Below are positions 17,701-27,583 of a stretch of DNA of 64,000 nucleotides, piece after piece (the stretch's first letter is position 1; each line of letters begins with the position of its first letter). The position numbers were made by a program, and so were the translations under genes. The stretch covers positions 62,001 to 126,000 of the forward strand of contig NZ_WRPO01000010.1 in assembly GCF_009746585.1 (NCBI RefSeq), given 5' to 3'. The DNA is from Novosphingobium aquimarinum. Lineage in GTDB: Bacteria > Pseudomonadota > Alphaproteobacteria > Sphingomonadales > Sphingomonadaceae. A model generated the notes under the pieces. It had not been told where the DNA came from and searched no databases. It saw only the letters and a list, made by a program, of their open reading frames with translations.

Positions 17701-18750
17701 GTGCCTGACGCAGCCTTGATCCAGCGCGACGAAAGCGACAGCACGGCCTTGCCCGCCCCCTACTTGCTGTTCCTGGGAGACACGACCGAAGCCGCCTTCG
17801 CGAAGACCGCCTTCGGTCTGAGGGACTGGGCAAGCGATCGCTGCATCGGCGAATATGCCCTCGCCGATGCGACCGTGACCACCGGCCTCGAACCGATGAC
17901 GCCCGCACACGCGGCTCGTCGGGGCGCGCGGGCGATGGTGGTCGGCGTCGCCAATCCTGGCGGGCTCATTCCGGACAGCTGGCTGCCGCCGCTGGTCGAA
18001 GCGCTCGCCGCCGGGCTCGATCTGGTTGCCGGAATGCATGTTCGCCTGGCCGATCTCGAGCCGGTGCGCGAGGCGGCCCGCCGTTACGGCCGCAAGCTGT
18101 TCGACATCCGCACACCGCCCGCAAACATTCCGGTCGGCACGGGGCGCAAGCGCAGCGGGCGCCGGCTGCTCACGGTGGGCACCGATTGCGCTCTGGGCAA
18201 GAAATACACGGCGCTGTCGATCGCTCGCGGTCTGCAGGCGCGCGGGCTCGACGCCACGTTCCGCGCCAGCGGCCAGACCGGGATCCTGATCGCGGGCGGC
18301 GGCATCGCCATCGATTCGGTCGTGGCCGATTTCGCGAGCGGCGCGGCCGAGCTTCTGAGCCCGGACGCCGATCCCGATCATCTCGACGTCATCGAGGGCC
18401 AGGGTTCGCTGTTCCATCCGTCCTACGCGGCGGTGTCGCTCGCCCTCCTCCATGGCAGCCAACCAGATCTGTTCGTCGTGTGCCACAAGCCGGGACGCGA
18501 ACAGATCCTTGGGCATCCCGGCTACGCACTGCCGTCTATCGAGGACGTGATCGATCTCACCATTCGCGCAGGACGCCTCACCAATGGCGCGATCCGCTGC
18601 GCCGGCGTGAGCCTTGCGACCAACGAATTGGACGATGACGCAGCAGCGCGAGTCATCGCGGAAACATCCGCGCGCGTGTCGCTCCCGGTCGCCGATCCGG
18701 TGCGCGGCGGCGAGGCATTCGAACGGCTGCTGGACGCCTGCACATCGTGA
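17701..18750 (+). CDS. dgcN: DUF1611 protein, DgcN-type N-acetyltransferase
   Basis: This 349-residue protein belongs to the DUF1611 family. Its characterised member DgcN N-acetylates D-glutamate so that the racemase DgcA can convert it to N-acetyl-L-Glu. An N-terminal Rossmann-like half covers about residues 1-140. A P-loop-like segment TVGTDCALGKKYTAL lies near residues 160-175, followed by FRASGQTGILIAGGG and an IEGQGSLFHPSY block near 230. The start is GTG at 17701, three bases after the receptor stop. The enolase-superfamily gene at 13088 in the same module is a plausible DgcA partner. The membrane protein gene overlaps the end (GTGA). The acetyl acceptor may be D-Glu or another D-amino acid. 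Confidence 0.83.
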   Translation: MPDAALIQRDESDSTALPAPYLLFLGDTTEAAFAKTAFGLRDWASDRCIGEYALADATVTTGLEPMTPAHAARRGARAMVVGVANPGGLIPDSWLPPLVEALAAGLDLVAGMHVRLADLEPVREAARRYGRKLFDIRTPPANIPVGTGRKRSGRRLLTVGTDCALGKKYTALSIARGLQARGLDATFRASGQTGILIAGGGIAIDSVVADFASGAAELLSPDADPDHLDVIEGQGSLFHPSYAAVSLALLHGSQPDLFVVCHKPGREQILGHPGYALPSIEDVIDLTIRAGRLTNGAIRCAGVSLATNELDDDAAARVIAETSARVSLPVADPVRGGEAFERLLDACTS

Positions 18751-19853
18751 GCGTCGCCGCCGATCGCTTTCGCCGCTTCCTCCTTCCGGGGCTGGCTTTC
18801 AAGGCGGTGGTGATCGGCGGCGGCTACGCGACCGGCCGCGAGCTTGCCGAGTTCTTCCTGCCTCATGGGCCGTGGGGCGGTGTCGCGGCGATGGGGCTTG
18901 CGACACTCATCTGGTCGCTGGTGGCGGCCGCCACGTTCGCGGTCGCTTTTCGCACAGGCGCCCGCGACTATCGCCATTTCTTTCAGGAGCTTCTGGGACG
19001 TAGCTGGTTCCTGTTCGAGATCGCCTATGCGGTTTTCATCGTCCTGATCCTTGCGGTATTCGGCGCCGCGGCAGGCGAGATCGCGAAAGCGACGCTGGGA
19101 TTGCCGGGCATCGCCGGCACCCTCGCGCTCATGGCGGCGATCGTCGCCTGCGTCGCTTTCGGCAACGACAGCGTCGAGCGGGTCTTCATGGTTCTCTCGG
19201 TGCTGCTATACCTGACATACGCCATCTTCCTGGCCCTCTCGCTGGCCGGCGTGGGTGGCCGCATCGCAGACACCTTTGCGGCCGCTGCCCCGCCTGGGGC
19301 GGGCTGGTCCCTCGGCGCGCTCGCATATGCCAGCTACAACATCGTCGGCGCAGTCGTGATCCTGCCGATCACGCGTCACTTCCGCAGCCAGCGCGACGCC
19401 GTCAGGGCTGGCCTCATCGCCGGACCGCTCGCGATGCTGCCCGCCCTGCTCTTCTTCGTCAGCATGGTCGCCTTCCTGCCCGAGGTCACCGCCGCCGTCC
19501 TGCCTTCGGACTTCATCCTCGGGCGGCTTGGCCACCCTGCGTTCAACGCGCTGTTCCAGCTGATGATTTTTGCCGCCCTGCTCGAAAGCGGCATCGGCGC
19601 GGTGCACGCCGTCAACGAGCGAATTGCCAAAACGCGCGGCATCGAGATCACCGCTGCCGTTCGCGCCGCGCTCGCTTTTGCGCTGCTGCTGCCCTGCATG
19701 CTGGTCGCCGACGGGATCGGTCTCGTCGCGCTGATCGCGTCGGGCTACCGCGTGCTCGCCTGGATTTTCATCGCCGTCTACATCATTCCGCTTCTCGCCT
19801 ACGTGCTTTTGCGCCGCGGCGGGAGCGGGCCAATCCTGCAATCGGAGCCCTAA
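18747..19853 (+). CDS. YkvI-family membrane transporter
   Basis: This 368-residue protein has about ten membrane segments. The N-terminal VIGGGYATGRELAEFF block is typical of YkvI-family proteins, a branch of the APC superfamily. The glycine-rich first helix matches the substrate/ion-binding break in APC-fold transporters. A TAYASYNIVG-like segment (here LAYASYNIVGAVVIL) lies near residue 195. It probably moves an amino-acid-like solute across the inner membrane; direction and substrate are unknown. The GTG start overlaps the DgcN stop and its TAA overlaps the next start, so it is firmly in the operon. Confidence 0.85.
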   Translation: MSVAADRFRRFLLPGLAFKAVVIGGGYATGRELAEFFLPHGPWGGVAAMGLATLIWSLVAAATFAVAFRTGARDYRHFFQELLGRSWFLFEIAYAVFIVLILAVFGAAAGEIAKATLGLPGIAGTLALMAAIVACVAFGNDSVERVFMVLSVLLYLTYAIFLALSLAGVGGRIADTFAAAAPPGAGWSLGALAYASYNIVGAVVILPITRHFRSQRDAVRAGLIAGPLAMLPALLFFVSMVAFLPEVTAAVLPSDFILGRLGHPAFNALFQLMIFAALLESGIGAVHAVNERIAKTRGIEITAAVRAALAFALLLPCMLVADGIGLVALIASGYRVLAWIFIAVYIIPLLAYVLLRRGGSGPILQSEP

Positions 19854-21427
19854 TGAAGCGTCTGCTGCCTCTTGTCCTCGTGTTCTCCACGTGTGTCGCC
19901 GCCCCTGCGCTCGCCGCTCCGCCTGCAAACATCGATGCGCGGATCGAGGAACTGCGCACGCTGTCCGACACCCCCGGCATGGCGGTTGCGATCGTCGAGG
20001 ATGGGGAAGTCATGCTGGCCAAGGGTTACGGTGTGCGCTCCATCCGCTCGGACAAGAAGGCCGATGCCGATACGCTGTTCATGATCGGCTCGACCGGCAA
20101 GGCGTTTACGTCCGCCGCGCTCGCGACCTTGGTCGATGCCGGCAAGATCGGCTGGGACGACAAGGTGATCGACCACCTGCCGGGCTTCCAGATGTACGAC
20201 GCCTGGGTTTCGCGCGAGATGACCGTGCGCGACTTGCTGGTCCATCGCAGCGGACTGGGCCTGGGCGCGGGCGACATGATGATCGTCCCGCGCAGCAACT
20301 TGTCGCGGCAGGACGTGGTCGAACGCCTGCGCTACCTGAAACCGGCGACCAGCTTTCGCAGCGGCTATGCCTACGACAACATCCTCTACATCGTCGCCGG
20401 GCGGCTGATCGAGGTCGTAAGCGGGCAGCGCTGGGAAGACTACATGCGCGATCATGTCTTCAAGCCGGGAGGCTTTGCGAGCGCGACTGCGGACAAGGAT
20501 CGCCAGCTCAGCGCGCCGAACCGCGCGCAACCGCATGGCCGCGTGGGTGGCCCGGTTCGCGGCACCGGGCCGATCAAGCTGCTCGACGAAACCGACCGGC
20601 TCGGTCAGGCGGGTGCGCCTGCGGGGCTGATCGCGGCCAGTGCCAAGGACCTGGCGCGTTGGCTGCAGATCCAGTTGGCCCATGGCGCGATTCCGGCTGA
20701 CGGCAGGCTCTACAGCGAGGCGGCCGCAAAGGAAATGTGGACGCCGGTGACGCCGGTGCCGATCGAACCCTGGCCCGGCGTGCTCGCCGAAACCGCGCCA
20801 CACTTTGCCGCCTATGCGCTGGGTTGGGACGTTCAGGACTACAAGGGCCACAAGATCGTGTGGCACGCGGGTGGTCTGTTCGGCTTCACCACTGTCGTGG
20901 TGATGATCCCGGAGAAGAACGTCGGCTTCGCGATCTCGATCAACAGTGAAGAGATCGAGCCGCGCTACGGCCTGATGTACGAGTTGCTCGACCAGTACCT
21001 CGGTTTGCCCCAACGCGACTGGGCGAAGCCGTTCGGCGATTTCAAGCGGGATCGGATCGCCGCAGCCGAAAAGCTGGTCGCCGAAACGCAAGCCAAGCCC
21101 GCAGCCATCGGACCATCGCTTCCGCTCGATCGCTATGTCGGTACCTATCGGGATCCCTGGTACGGCGATATCGCGGTCACGCAAGCAGCCGAAGGGCTCA
21201 GGGTCGACTTCAAGACCACGCCCAACATGCAGGCGCCGCTGAAGCACTATCAGTACGATACGTTCATCGCCCGTTTCACCGATCCTTCGATCGAGCCGGC
21301 CTATCTGACGTTCTCGCTCGACGCCGAAGGCAAGGTCGAGCGGATCACTGCGAAGCCGGTCTCACCGATCGCCGATTTCAGCTTCGACTATCAGGATCTG
21401 CTGTTCACTCCGGTGACCACGAAATGA
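19853..21427 (+). CDS. Serine hydrolase, beta-lactamase class C/DD-peptidase family
   Basis: This 524-residue secreted hydrolase has a signal peptide (MKRLLPLVLVFSTCVAAPALA). The catalytic domain spans about residues 25-370, with nucleophile motif STGK in MIGSTGKAFTSA, second motif YDN in YAYDNILY and third motif HAG in IVWHAGGLFGF. A C-terminal beta-rich domain of about 110 residues resembles DUF3471. Family members hydrolyse D-amino-acid peptides, esters or beta-lactams. Being last in the epimerase/DgcN row suggests it frees D-amino acids or peptides in the periplasm. It differs from the serine hydrolase at 11052, which has membrane helices instead of the C-terminal beta domain. Confidence 0.9.
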   Translation: MKRLLPLVLVFSTCVAAPALAAPPANIDARIEELRTLSDTPGMAVAIVEDGEVMLAKGYGVRSIRSDKKADADTLFMIGSTGKAFTSAALATLVDAGKIGWDDKVIDHLPGFQMYDAWVSREMTVRDLLVHRSGLGLGAGDMMIVPRSNLSRQDVVERLRYLKPATSFRSGYAYDNILYIVAGRLIEVVSGQRWEDYMRDHVFKPGGFASATADKDRQLSAPNRAQPHGRVGGPVRGTGPIKLLDETDRLGQAGAPAGLIAASAKDLARWLQIQLAHGAIPADGRLYSEAAAKEMWTPVTPVPIEPWPGVLAETAPHFAAYALGWDVQDYKGHKIVWHAGGLFGFTTVVVMIPEKNVGFAISINSEEIEPRYGLMYELLDQYLGLPQRDWAKPFGDFKRDRIAAAEKLVAETQAKPAAIGPSLPLDRYVGTYRDPWYGDIAVTQAAEGLRVDFKTTPNMQAPLKHYQYDTFIARFTDPSIEPAYLTFSLDAEGKVERITAKPVSPIADFSFDYQDLLFTPVTTK

Positions 21428-21659
21428 GGCAAACCGTAGCGCTGTGGTTGGAGGGCGCGCAGGATCGGGAAACCTGAAGCGCGGGGTTTGATATGCGCTG
21501 CGCAAGGCCACGGCCGCTGTGTTTCGATGGTGTCCGATGAGCCTCGGCGGCCCGCACGGAGGCCGGTCGACCGACCGCATCGGTGCCTTATTCATAACCC
21601 GATCTTAACCATCTATCCGTAGCGCTACGGGGACATGGGGATGTGAGGACCGGGGACTT

Positions 21660-23621
21660 GTGAAGTACGAAGGCATTCTTGTTCCCGGCGAGATTGGTCG
21701 CTTTGCGGAAGATGCCTTCGGCCGCAAGCGGATATCTTTCACGCGCAAGGTGGCGTTGCGGATGATCGTCCTGGCGCTCTGCGCTGCCGGGATCGTCGCG
21801 CTCTTTTCCTTCCACGCCGCCAAAACCGAAGCGGAGACCACGCTGGTCGCCGAGTGGAAAACGCAGATCGGACTGCGTGGCCGATACGAAAGCCGTCGCT
21901 TCCTGCTCGCCGAGCAAATGGCGGATCGCATGGCCGACAGCTTCCTGGCGGCTTATGCCAATCCCGATGCTGCGTCCTCGGACACGTTCTCCGACTATTT
22001 CTATCAGCCCGGTGATGGGACGATACGCCTGCGCCCCGAATTCTATTCGGGAGACGGCGACGGGAACGAGACGCGCCCCGAAGGTACGGGCGTGTCCGGT
22101 TTCATCGCCCGCGATCGACCGCCGCTAACCCCCGAATTGCAGCGCCGCCTCATTCTCAGCTACGAGACTGTGGCCAAGTTCGGGCCGGGCGCCTCGGCGG
22201 AATTCGCCAACGTCCATGTCAGTCTGCCCGAAAACGCACTGATCATTCACTGGCCCGGAGTGCCCTGGGGCCTGAATGCGGCGAGCGATCTGAACATGAC
22301 CAACCTTTCGGTCCTCCGCTCCACGCTGCAAGCTTACAACCCCGAGCGAAAACCGGTCTGGACCGGCCTCTATTTCGACGCCACCGCGCCGAACTGGACC
22401 ATCACTTACGAAAAGCCGATCGATCGCAAAGGGCGCCACCTCATCACTCCGAGTGTCGACGTGAGCCTGACCGACCTGATCGGCGATGTCGTCAACGGCG
22501 GGCCCGACGGAACGTTCGACCTGATCCTGTCGCGCGATGGCATGCTCGTGGCGTATCCCACGGGCTTCAAGGGTCTTCCGAAAGACGCCGGCCAGATCGA
22601 GATCACGGAAACTGGCCACCCTGCCCTGAAGAAAATCTACCAGCGGCTGATGCGGACCGATCCGTCTCAGGTCGATCAGGCAAATGTGGTGTTCGATCCG
22701 GACCTCGATGCCTACATCGCCAGTTCCGGCATCGATGGGCCGGACTGGTGGCTGATCACCATCCACCCCCAAGCGCAAGTCGAGGCCCGTGCCCTGCGCA
22801 CCGCTGCGTCGATATTGGCCCTCATCGCGCTCCTTTTCGGCGCGTTCATCCTCACGGCGATCTTCGTGCTGCGGACCAGCGTCTCTTTCCCGATCAAGAC
22901 TATGACGCAGGCCACCCATCACCTGGCCGAGGGCCACTACGGGTCCGTCGCAGGCAACGACCACAACCTTCCGGTTTGCCGTACGGACGAGATCGGAACG
23001 CTCGCGCGCAGCTTCCAGCGGATGGCCGACAAGGTCGAGGACATGCGAACCAGCCTGGAGCGCACCGTTGCGGAGCGAACCGTGGAACTCGAACTCGCCA
23101 ACCAGCAGCTGCGGGACCAGAGCCGCAAGGACGCCTTGACCGGTGCGCTGAACAGGCGCGCGTTCGACCAGGATTTGCGCCAAGCGATGCTGGATGCCGC
23201 ACAAGGTACCGCCATCACCCTGGCTCTGTTCGACGTCGACTTCTTCAAGCCCTTCAATGATCACTACGGCCATGTGGCGGGCGACAGGGCGCTCGAAGAG
23301 GTCGTCTCCGAAATCGACGCGGCTCTGCCTGGCGCCTCGATCTATCGCTATGGCGGCGAAGAGATCGCGGCCATCATTCCGTGCTCAGCCACGAATGGCG
23401 CGCGCCGCGCGGTCGAGGGGGCGGTGCAAGCGGTCGCCCGGGCGGGCATCCCTCATACGATGAGCCCCTTCGGCAGCCTGACCGTGAGTTCGGGCGCGAT
23501 GATCATCCCCGACGATGTCGATGACAGCGTAGAGGGTCTGCGAACCGTCCTGGAAACCGTGGACAAGGCGCTTTACGCTGCGAAGGATGCCGGTCGGAAC
23601 CGCTCCGAATGGCTCTCGTGA
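21660..23621 (+). CDS. Membrane-bound diguanylate cyclase (GGDEF) with periplasmic sensor
   Basis: This 653-residue protein has one membrane helix at about residues 28-50 and a periplasmic sensor of roughly 320 residues, probably double-Cache. A second helix lies near residues 380-402, followed by a HAMP-like linker, a short coiled coil (LERTVAERTVELELANQQL) and a GGDEF domain. The signature is GGEEI within YRYGGEEIAAI, and DALTGALNRRAFD is present, so cyclase activity making cyclic di-GMP is expected. The inhibitory RxxD site is absent: the equivalent residues are LPGA. The chosen start is GTG at 21660. It stands alone, unlinked to the operons on either side. Confidence 0.9.
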   Translation: MKYEGILVPGEIGRFAEDAFGRKRISFTRKVALRMIVLALCAAGIVALFSFHAAKTEAETTLVAEWKTQIGLRGRYESRRFLLAEQMADRMADSFLAAYANPDAASSDTFSDYFYQPGDGTIRLRPEFYSGDGDGNETRPEGTGVSGFIARDRPPLTPELQRRLILSYETVAKFGPGASAEFANVHVSLPENALIIHWPGVPWGLNAASDLNMTNLSVLRSTLQAYNPERKPVWTGLYFDATAPNWTITYEKPIDRKGRHLITPSVDVSLTDLIGDVVNGGPDGTFDLILSRDGMLVAYPTGFKGLPKDAGQIEITETGHPALKKIYQRLMRTDPSQVDQANVVFDPDLDAYIASSGIDGPDWWLITIHPQAQVEARALRTAASILALIALLFGAFILTAIFVLRTSVSFPIKTMTQATHHLAEGHYGSVAGNDHNLPVCRTDEIGTLARSFQRMADKVEDMRTSLERTVAERTVELELANQQLRDQSRKDALTGALNRRAFDQDLRQAMLDAAQGTAITLALFDVDFFKPFNDHYGHVAGDRALEEVVSEIDAALPGASIYRYGGEEIAAIIPCSATNGARRAVEGAVQAVARAGIPHTMSPFGSLTVSSGAMIIPDDVDDSVEGLRTVLETVDKALYAAKDAGRNRSEWLS

Positions 23622-23774
23622 CCGCCTGCGGGCCGTCTGCTTGGGAGCAGCGCAGCATCCTGGCGGCTGGCGGTCGGGCGAAGTGGGACGCGTCGCACGG
23701 CACCGCCTTTTGAGAGCGTGAGGTTCAGCGGAGCATCGTAGTCCTGCATGCCTCTTCCCAGCGGGACGGATCTT

Positions 23775-24695
23775 TCATCCCGTGATCGAAGCCAGAAATG
23801 CGTCGACGGCGGGGCGTGCGGGAATGGAAGGGGCGGCGCCGCGACCCGTTACCGAAAGCGCGGCTGCGGCATTGGCCAGCCGTAGCGCCGATTTGGGATC
23901 GATTGCCTGGTCGACGCAAGACGCGACCACGCCGCAGAAACAGTCTCCCGCGCCGCTGGTATCCACCACATCGTCGATCCTGAAGCCCGGAAACACCATC
24001 GCCTCGTCGGCCCAGACGGCGGCCGAACCGGACGCTCCCAGCGTCACGACCACGGCCTGCTTGGGCCTGCTCAGAATACGCCGCGCAACCAGCAGGTCTT
24101 CAAGTCCCTCGGGCTCGCGATCGAGCTGGAGGTATTCCGCGAACTCGCTCTGGTTGAAGATCAGCATGTCAGTCAGGTCGAAGAGGCGGCGTCCCTCCGG
24201 CAAGGCGGGTGCGAAGTTCACGATCTTGCGAACCGGAGCGCTCGCCTCGTGCGACAGCAGCGCGGCCATGGCATCGATGTCGGTTTCCAGCTGCATCAGC
24301 AGGACACGGGTGCCGGGGTCCCATACCGCCAGCGCCATTTCGCTTGTCGCCAGCCGGTTCGCGCCCGTTTCGACCGCGATGAAGTTGTCTCCGCCAGGCT
24401 CGATCAGGATCGTAGCGCGCCCGCTCGTCGCACCGGAGATGGTAGCAAGGCCGCGCGTATCGACACCTTCGTCTTCCAGTGCCGAGCGCAGCAGTGCCCC
24501 GGCTTCATCCTCCCCGATCGCGCCGGCCATCCGCGTCTTCGAGCCGAAACGGGCCGCGGCAACGGCCTGGTTGAGACCTTTGCCGCCAACGGCCTGTGCG
24601 GCATCATCGACCAGGACGGTCTGGCCCCACGTCGCACGCGATGGCACGCGAAGCGCGACATCGAGATTGAGCGAGCCAAAAACGGTAACAGACAT
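23775..24695 (-). CDS. PfkB-family carbohydrate kinase (ribokinase-like)
   Basis: This 306-residue kinase belongs to the PfkB/ribokinase family. The first signature is AVGGKGLNQAVAAARFG at about residues 35-52, and the ATP-site/catalytic signature VDTSGAGDCFCG near residue 240 contains the catalytic Asp. NQSEF in the middle corresponds to the family NxxE magnesium motif. The start at 24695 is set by AAGGAGG seven bases upstream; the frame is open upstream without a site. It is divergent from the TonB receptor at 25265, so the receptor may import a sugar or nucleoside that this enzyme phosphorylates. That link is inference. Confidence 0.88.
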   Translation of the reverse strand: MSVTVFGSLNLDVALRVPSRATWGQTVLVDDAAQAVGGKGLNQAVAAARFGSKTRMAGAIGEDEAGALLRSALEDEGVDTRGLATISGATSGRATILIEPGGDNFIAVETGANRLATSEMALAVWDPGTRVLLMQLETDIDAMAALLSHEASAPVRKIVNFAPALPEGRRLFDLTDMLIFNQSEFAEYLQLDREPEGLEDLLVARRILSRPKQAVVVTLGASGSAAVWADEAMVFPGFRIDDVVDTSGAGDCFCGVVASCVDQAIDPKSALRLANAAAALSVTGRGAAPSIPARPAVDAFLASITG

Positions 24696-25264
24696 TCTCA
24701 ATCCCTCCTTAAGCCCTGTCGCCCTTGATCCACCTACAGTGCATTCGTGCGATGCCGCGCGTGTCGTCATGCACGATGCAGGTGCGCATGCTCGGCTCGG
24801 CTCAGATAAGCAGCGTTTGCTTTCGCAGCGCAGCCGTAATCACGACACCGATCACCGACAAGCGCAGGTTTTTGCGGTGGAATCAGAAAAAAGTGCGTCG
24901 CGACCGCTGATTTAACGAAGACTTGTCATGGGGCGCACTCTCTTCGTTGCAGCGTCGGCATCCGATTGCGCGAACGCGCGGGCCGTGAAAGGTTGCGTCA
25001 TCGGTCCTGCACAGGGATCGCATCAATTTTTTACGGTATCAAGATCGATGTTTGCAATGGGATTGGCTTTGCAGATCAAAGGACTGGACAGCTTTTTTGA
25101 TGGCGAAGCGACGGATCACGAAGCTCGAGAAATCTGCGCGAGCAGGCTGAGCGAGGGCATGAGTCATGCCTTTCGGTTTGAAGACGAAGAACAAGCCTAA
25201 CATGGCATAGCCGGCACCAGACCGGTCGCGGGAGGGGATCAGCAACCATAACATGGGGGTCCCA
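24696..25264. other. Divergent intergenic region between kinase and TonB receptor
   Basis: About 570 bases separate the leftward kinase from the rightward receptor and should hold both promoters. A 90-codon rightward frame at 24928-25200 has no recognisable family, no good ribosome binding site and a composition unlike the neighbours, so it is not called. The region is more AT-rich than the genes around it, with an A-run near 24890 and a T-run at 25027-25032. No clear operator palindrome was found. Confidence 0.45.
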
Positions 25265-27583
25265 ATGCGTAGGACGTTTGCCAGAAAACTCATGCTTGCC
25301 AGTTCGGCGAGCGCCTTCATTGCCGTTGCCGCACCAGCCTTCGCCGAAACGGAAGCGGATGCCGAAGATGCAGCGCCGGCCGCCGCGGACGCAGCCAGCA
25401 GCGCGCGTTTGCAGGATATCGTGGTCGCGGGCGAAAAGCGCGAAACCAATCTGCAGGATGTGCCTCTGGCCATCACCGCGATCGACGGCGAGACCTTGGT
25501 TCAACGCAACTTCCGCAGCCTCGACGACTTGTCCGGCTACGTTCCGGGACTCAACGTCACGAACAACCAGGGCGCCGAGCGGGTCTTCACGATCCGCGGC
25601 ATCGGCTACGAGACCGCGTCGAACCCCAATAGCTTTCCGGGCGTCGCCTTTCACATCAATGGCATCTACATCGCGCACAGCCATGCTGCGGCACAGGACC
25701 TGATCGACATCGATCGCATCGAGGTTCTGCGCGGACCGCAAGGGACCGTCTTCGGCGAGACCTCGACAGGCGGCGCGATCAACGTGATCCTGAAGCAACC
25801 GCAACTGGGCGTGACCGAAGGACGCGCCTCCGCCAGCTACGGCAACTACAATTTCGTCAAGCTCGACGGCGCGGTCAACGCCCCGCTGACGGACAGCCTC
25901 GCGGTGCGCATGGCCGCGCAATACCTCTACCACGACGGCTATGGCTACTCGATCGGCGTGCCGGGCACCGACAAGTACGACCTCGACGATGCGAACCGCT
26001 ACACCGGCCGCATCGCCATCTTGTGGCAGCCGTCCAGCACGTTCAGCGCGACACTCGAAGCACAGGGGTTCACTGCCGACCAAAGCGGTCCGCTGCAAAA
26101 GAGCGTTACCGACACGACGCCCGGCGCGCGCGTCGTCGATCAGGACCTGGAGCAGATCTACCAGCTCGACACGAGCATGTTCTCGCTCACGCTCAATAAC
26201 GACTTTTCCGATACGGTCGTGGGCAAGTCGGTGACGGCTTACCAGTACATGCATCACTACCAGATTACGGAATCCGATCGCACCTCGGACCCCAGCCTGC
26301 TCGATCACCTGCTGCCCTGGGAAGATATTTCCAAGACGTTCTCGCAGGAAGTCACGCTCAGTTCGCGCAATACGCAGCTTCTGGAATGGACCGTCGGTGG
26401 ACTGTACCTGCGCCAGCGGGCCCGGCAGAACATCTTCGAACTGGCAGGACCCTATAACGCCGCGGGCGTGACGCCGGACGGCCAGAACTTCGTGTTTCAG
26501 ACGGATAGCCCTTATCAGCACACCTCGGTCGGCGTTTACGGTCAGGCAATCGTGCATCCCACCGAAAGCCTGTCGATCACCGCGGGCGCACGGTACAGCT
26601 GGGACAAGATTACGGCACAGCCCTACCAGTTCTACAACGTGATCCCTCCGCGCGAGACCAAGAGCGACGCGATCACCGGCAAGATCAGCGTCGACTACGA
26701 ACTGACGCCGTTCAACTCGGTCTATGTCACCGCCTCGAACGGCTACAAGCCGGCAGGCCTCTCGTTCGTGTCTGACGCGCCCTTCGAGGCGGGAAGCTTC
26801 TCGTCCGGCCCGCAGATCGTCGGCCAGTCATTCAAGAAAGAAACGGTCAAGGCGCTCGAGCTCGGTACCAAGAACGAATTCTTCGATCGACGCGTGCGTC
26901 TCAATGTCGCCGGGTACTACTACTGGTACAAGGACTTCCAGTTCACCGCCGAGGATCCCGTGCCATTCGCGGGCGGAACCGACAACATTCCCAAAGCGGA
27001 AGTCTGGGGCGTCGAGGCGGAAACCACCATCAAGCTCACGCCGCAGCTTCAGTTCGAAGGAAACGCCGCGTGGTCAAAAAGCAGCATTACCAGCGACTAC
27101 AACCTGATCGACAACATCATCGCCAGCCAGATCAGGCAGTCGCTCTTTGCAAGCTTGGGCTTTCCCTACAATTACTACTATAATGCCACGATCGAGCAGG
27201 CGGTGCTCGATTCCGCAGAGAACGCGCGCGGCAAATCCTTGCCTAAGATGCCCGAGTGGCAGGCCAATGCCGCGCTCACTTACACAGCGGACCTCGGCGG
27301 TGGCGAACTCACCCTGCGCGGCGAAGTGACGTATCGCGGCGAATACAACTACCGCGTGATCGGCGATTCGGTGAACGACCGGGTGCCCTCCTACACCCTG
27401 TTCAACGGCTTCATCGCTTACAAGCCGTACGAATCGCCGTTCCGGTTTTCGGTTACGGCCACCAATATCGGCGACAAGGACGCGACCGCTTCGCTTTTTG
27501 CCGATCCCTTTGGTTCGGCAACGGTCAGCCGCCAGTACGTCGCGCCGCGCCAGGTCATCGGTACAGTTGCACTGGAGTTCTAA
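25265..27583 (+). CDS. TonB-dependent receptor
   Basis: This 772-residue outer-membrane receptor has a signal peptide (MRRTFARKLMLASSASAF..., cleaved after AAPAFAE), a TonB-box region DIVVAGEKRE and a plug domain containing DIDRIEVLRGPQGTVFGETS. The long barrel ends in VALEF with the terminal aromatic residue. The ATG at 25265 is preferred over one four codons earlier because GGGGG lies at correct spacing. A strong terminator follows at 27608. It is divergent from the PfkB kinase. The substrate is unknown. Confidence 0.95.
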   Translation: MRRTFARKLMLASSASAFIAVAAPAFAETEADAEDAAPAAADAASSARLQDIVVAGEKRETNLQDVPLAITAIDGETLVQRNFRSLDDLSGYVPGLNVTNNQGAERVFTIRGIGYETASNPNSFPGVAFHINGIYIAHSHAAAQDLIDIDRIEVLRGPQGTVFGETSTGGAINVILKQPQLGVTEGRASASYGNYNFVKLDGAVNAPLTDSLAVRMAAQYLYHDGYGYSIGVPGTDKYDLDDANRYTGRIAILWQPSSTFSATLEAQGFTADQSGPLQKSVTDTTPGARVVDQDLEQIYQLDTSMFSLTLNNDFSDTVVGKSVTAYQYMHHYQITESDRTSDPSLLDHLLPWEDISKTFSQEVTLSSRNTQLLEWTVGGLYLRQRARQNIFELAGPYNAAGVTPDGQNFVFQTDSPYQHTSVGVYGQAIVHPTESLSITAGARYSWDKITAQPYQFYNVIPPRETKSDAITGKISVDYELTPFNSVYVTASNGYKPAGLSFVSDAPFEAGSFSSGPQIVGQSFKKETVKALELGTKNEFFDRRVRLNVAGYYYWYKDFQFTAEDPVPFAGGTDNIPKAEVWGVEAETTIKLTPQLQFEGNAAWSKSSITSDYNLIDNIIASQIRQSLFASLGFPYNYYYNATIEQAVLDSAENARGKSLPKMPEWQANAALTYTADLGGGELTLRGEVTYRGEYNYRVIGDSVNDRVPSYTLFNGFIAYKPYESPFRFSVTATNIGDKDATASLFADPFGSATVSRQYVAPRQVIGTVALEF

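Noticed and set aside
24928..25200. 90-codon rightward reading frame
   Set aside because: It has no family features or ribosome binding site and lies in a divergent promoter region; its end partly mirrors an antisense frame of the neighbourhood.
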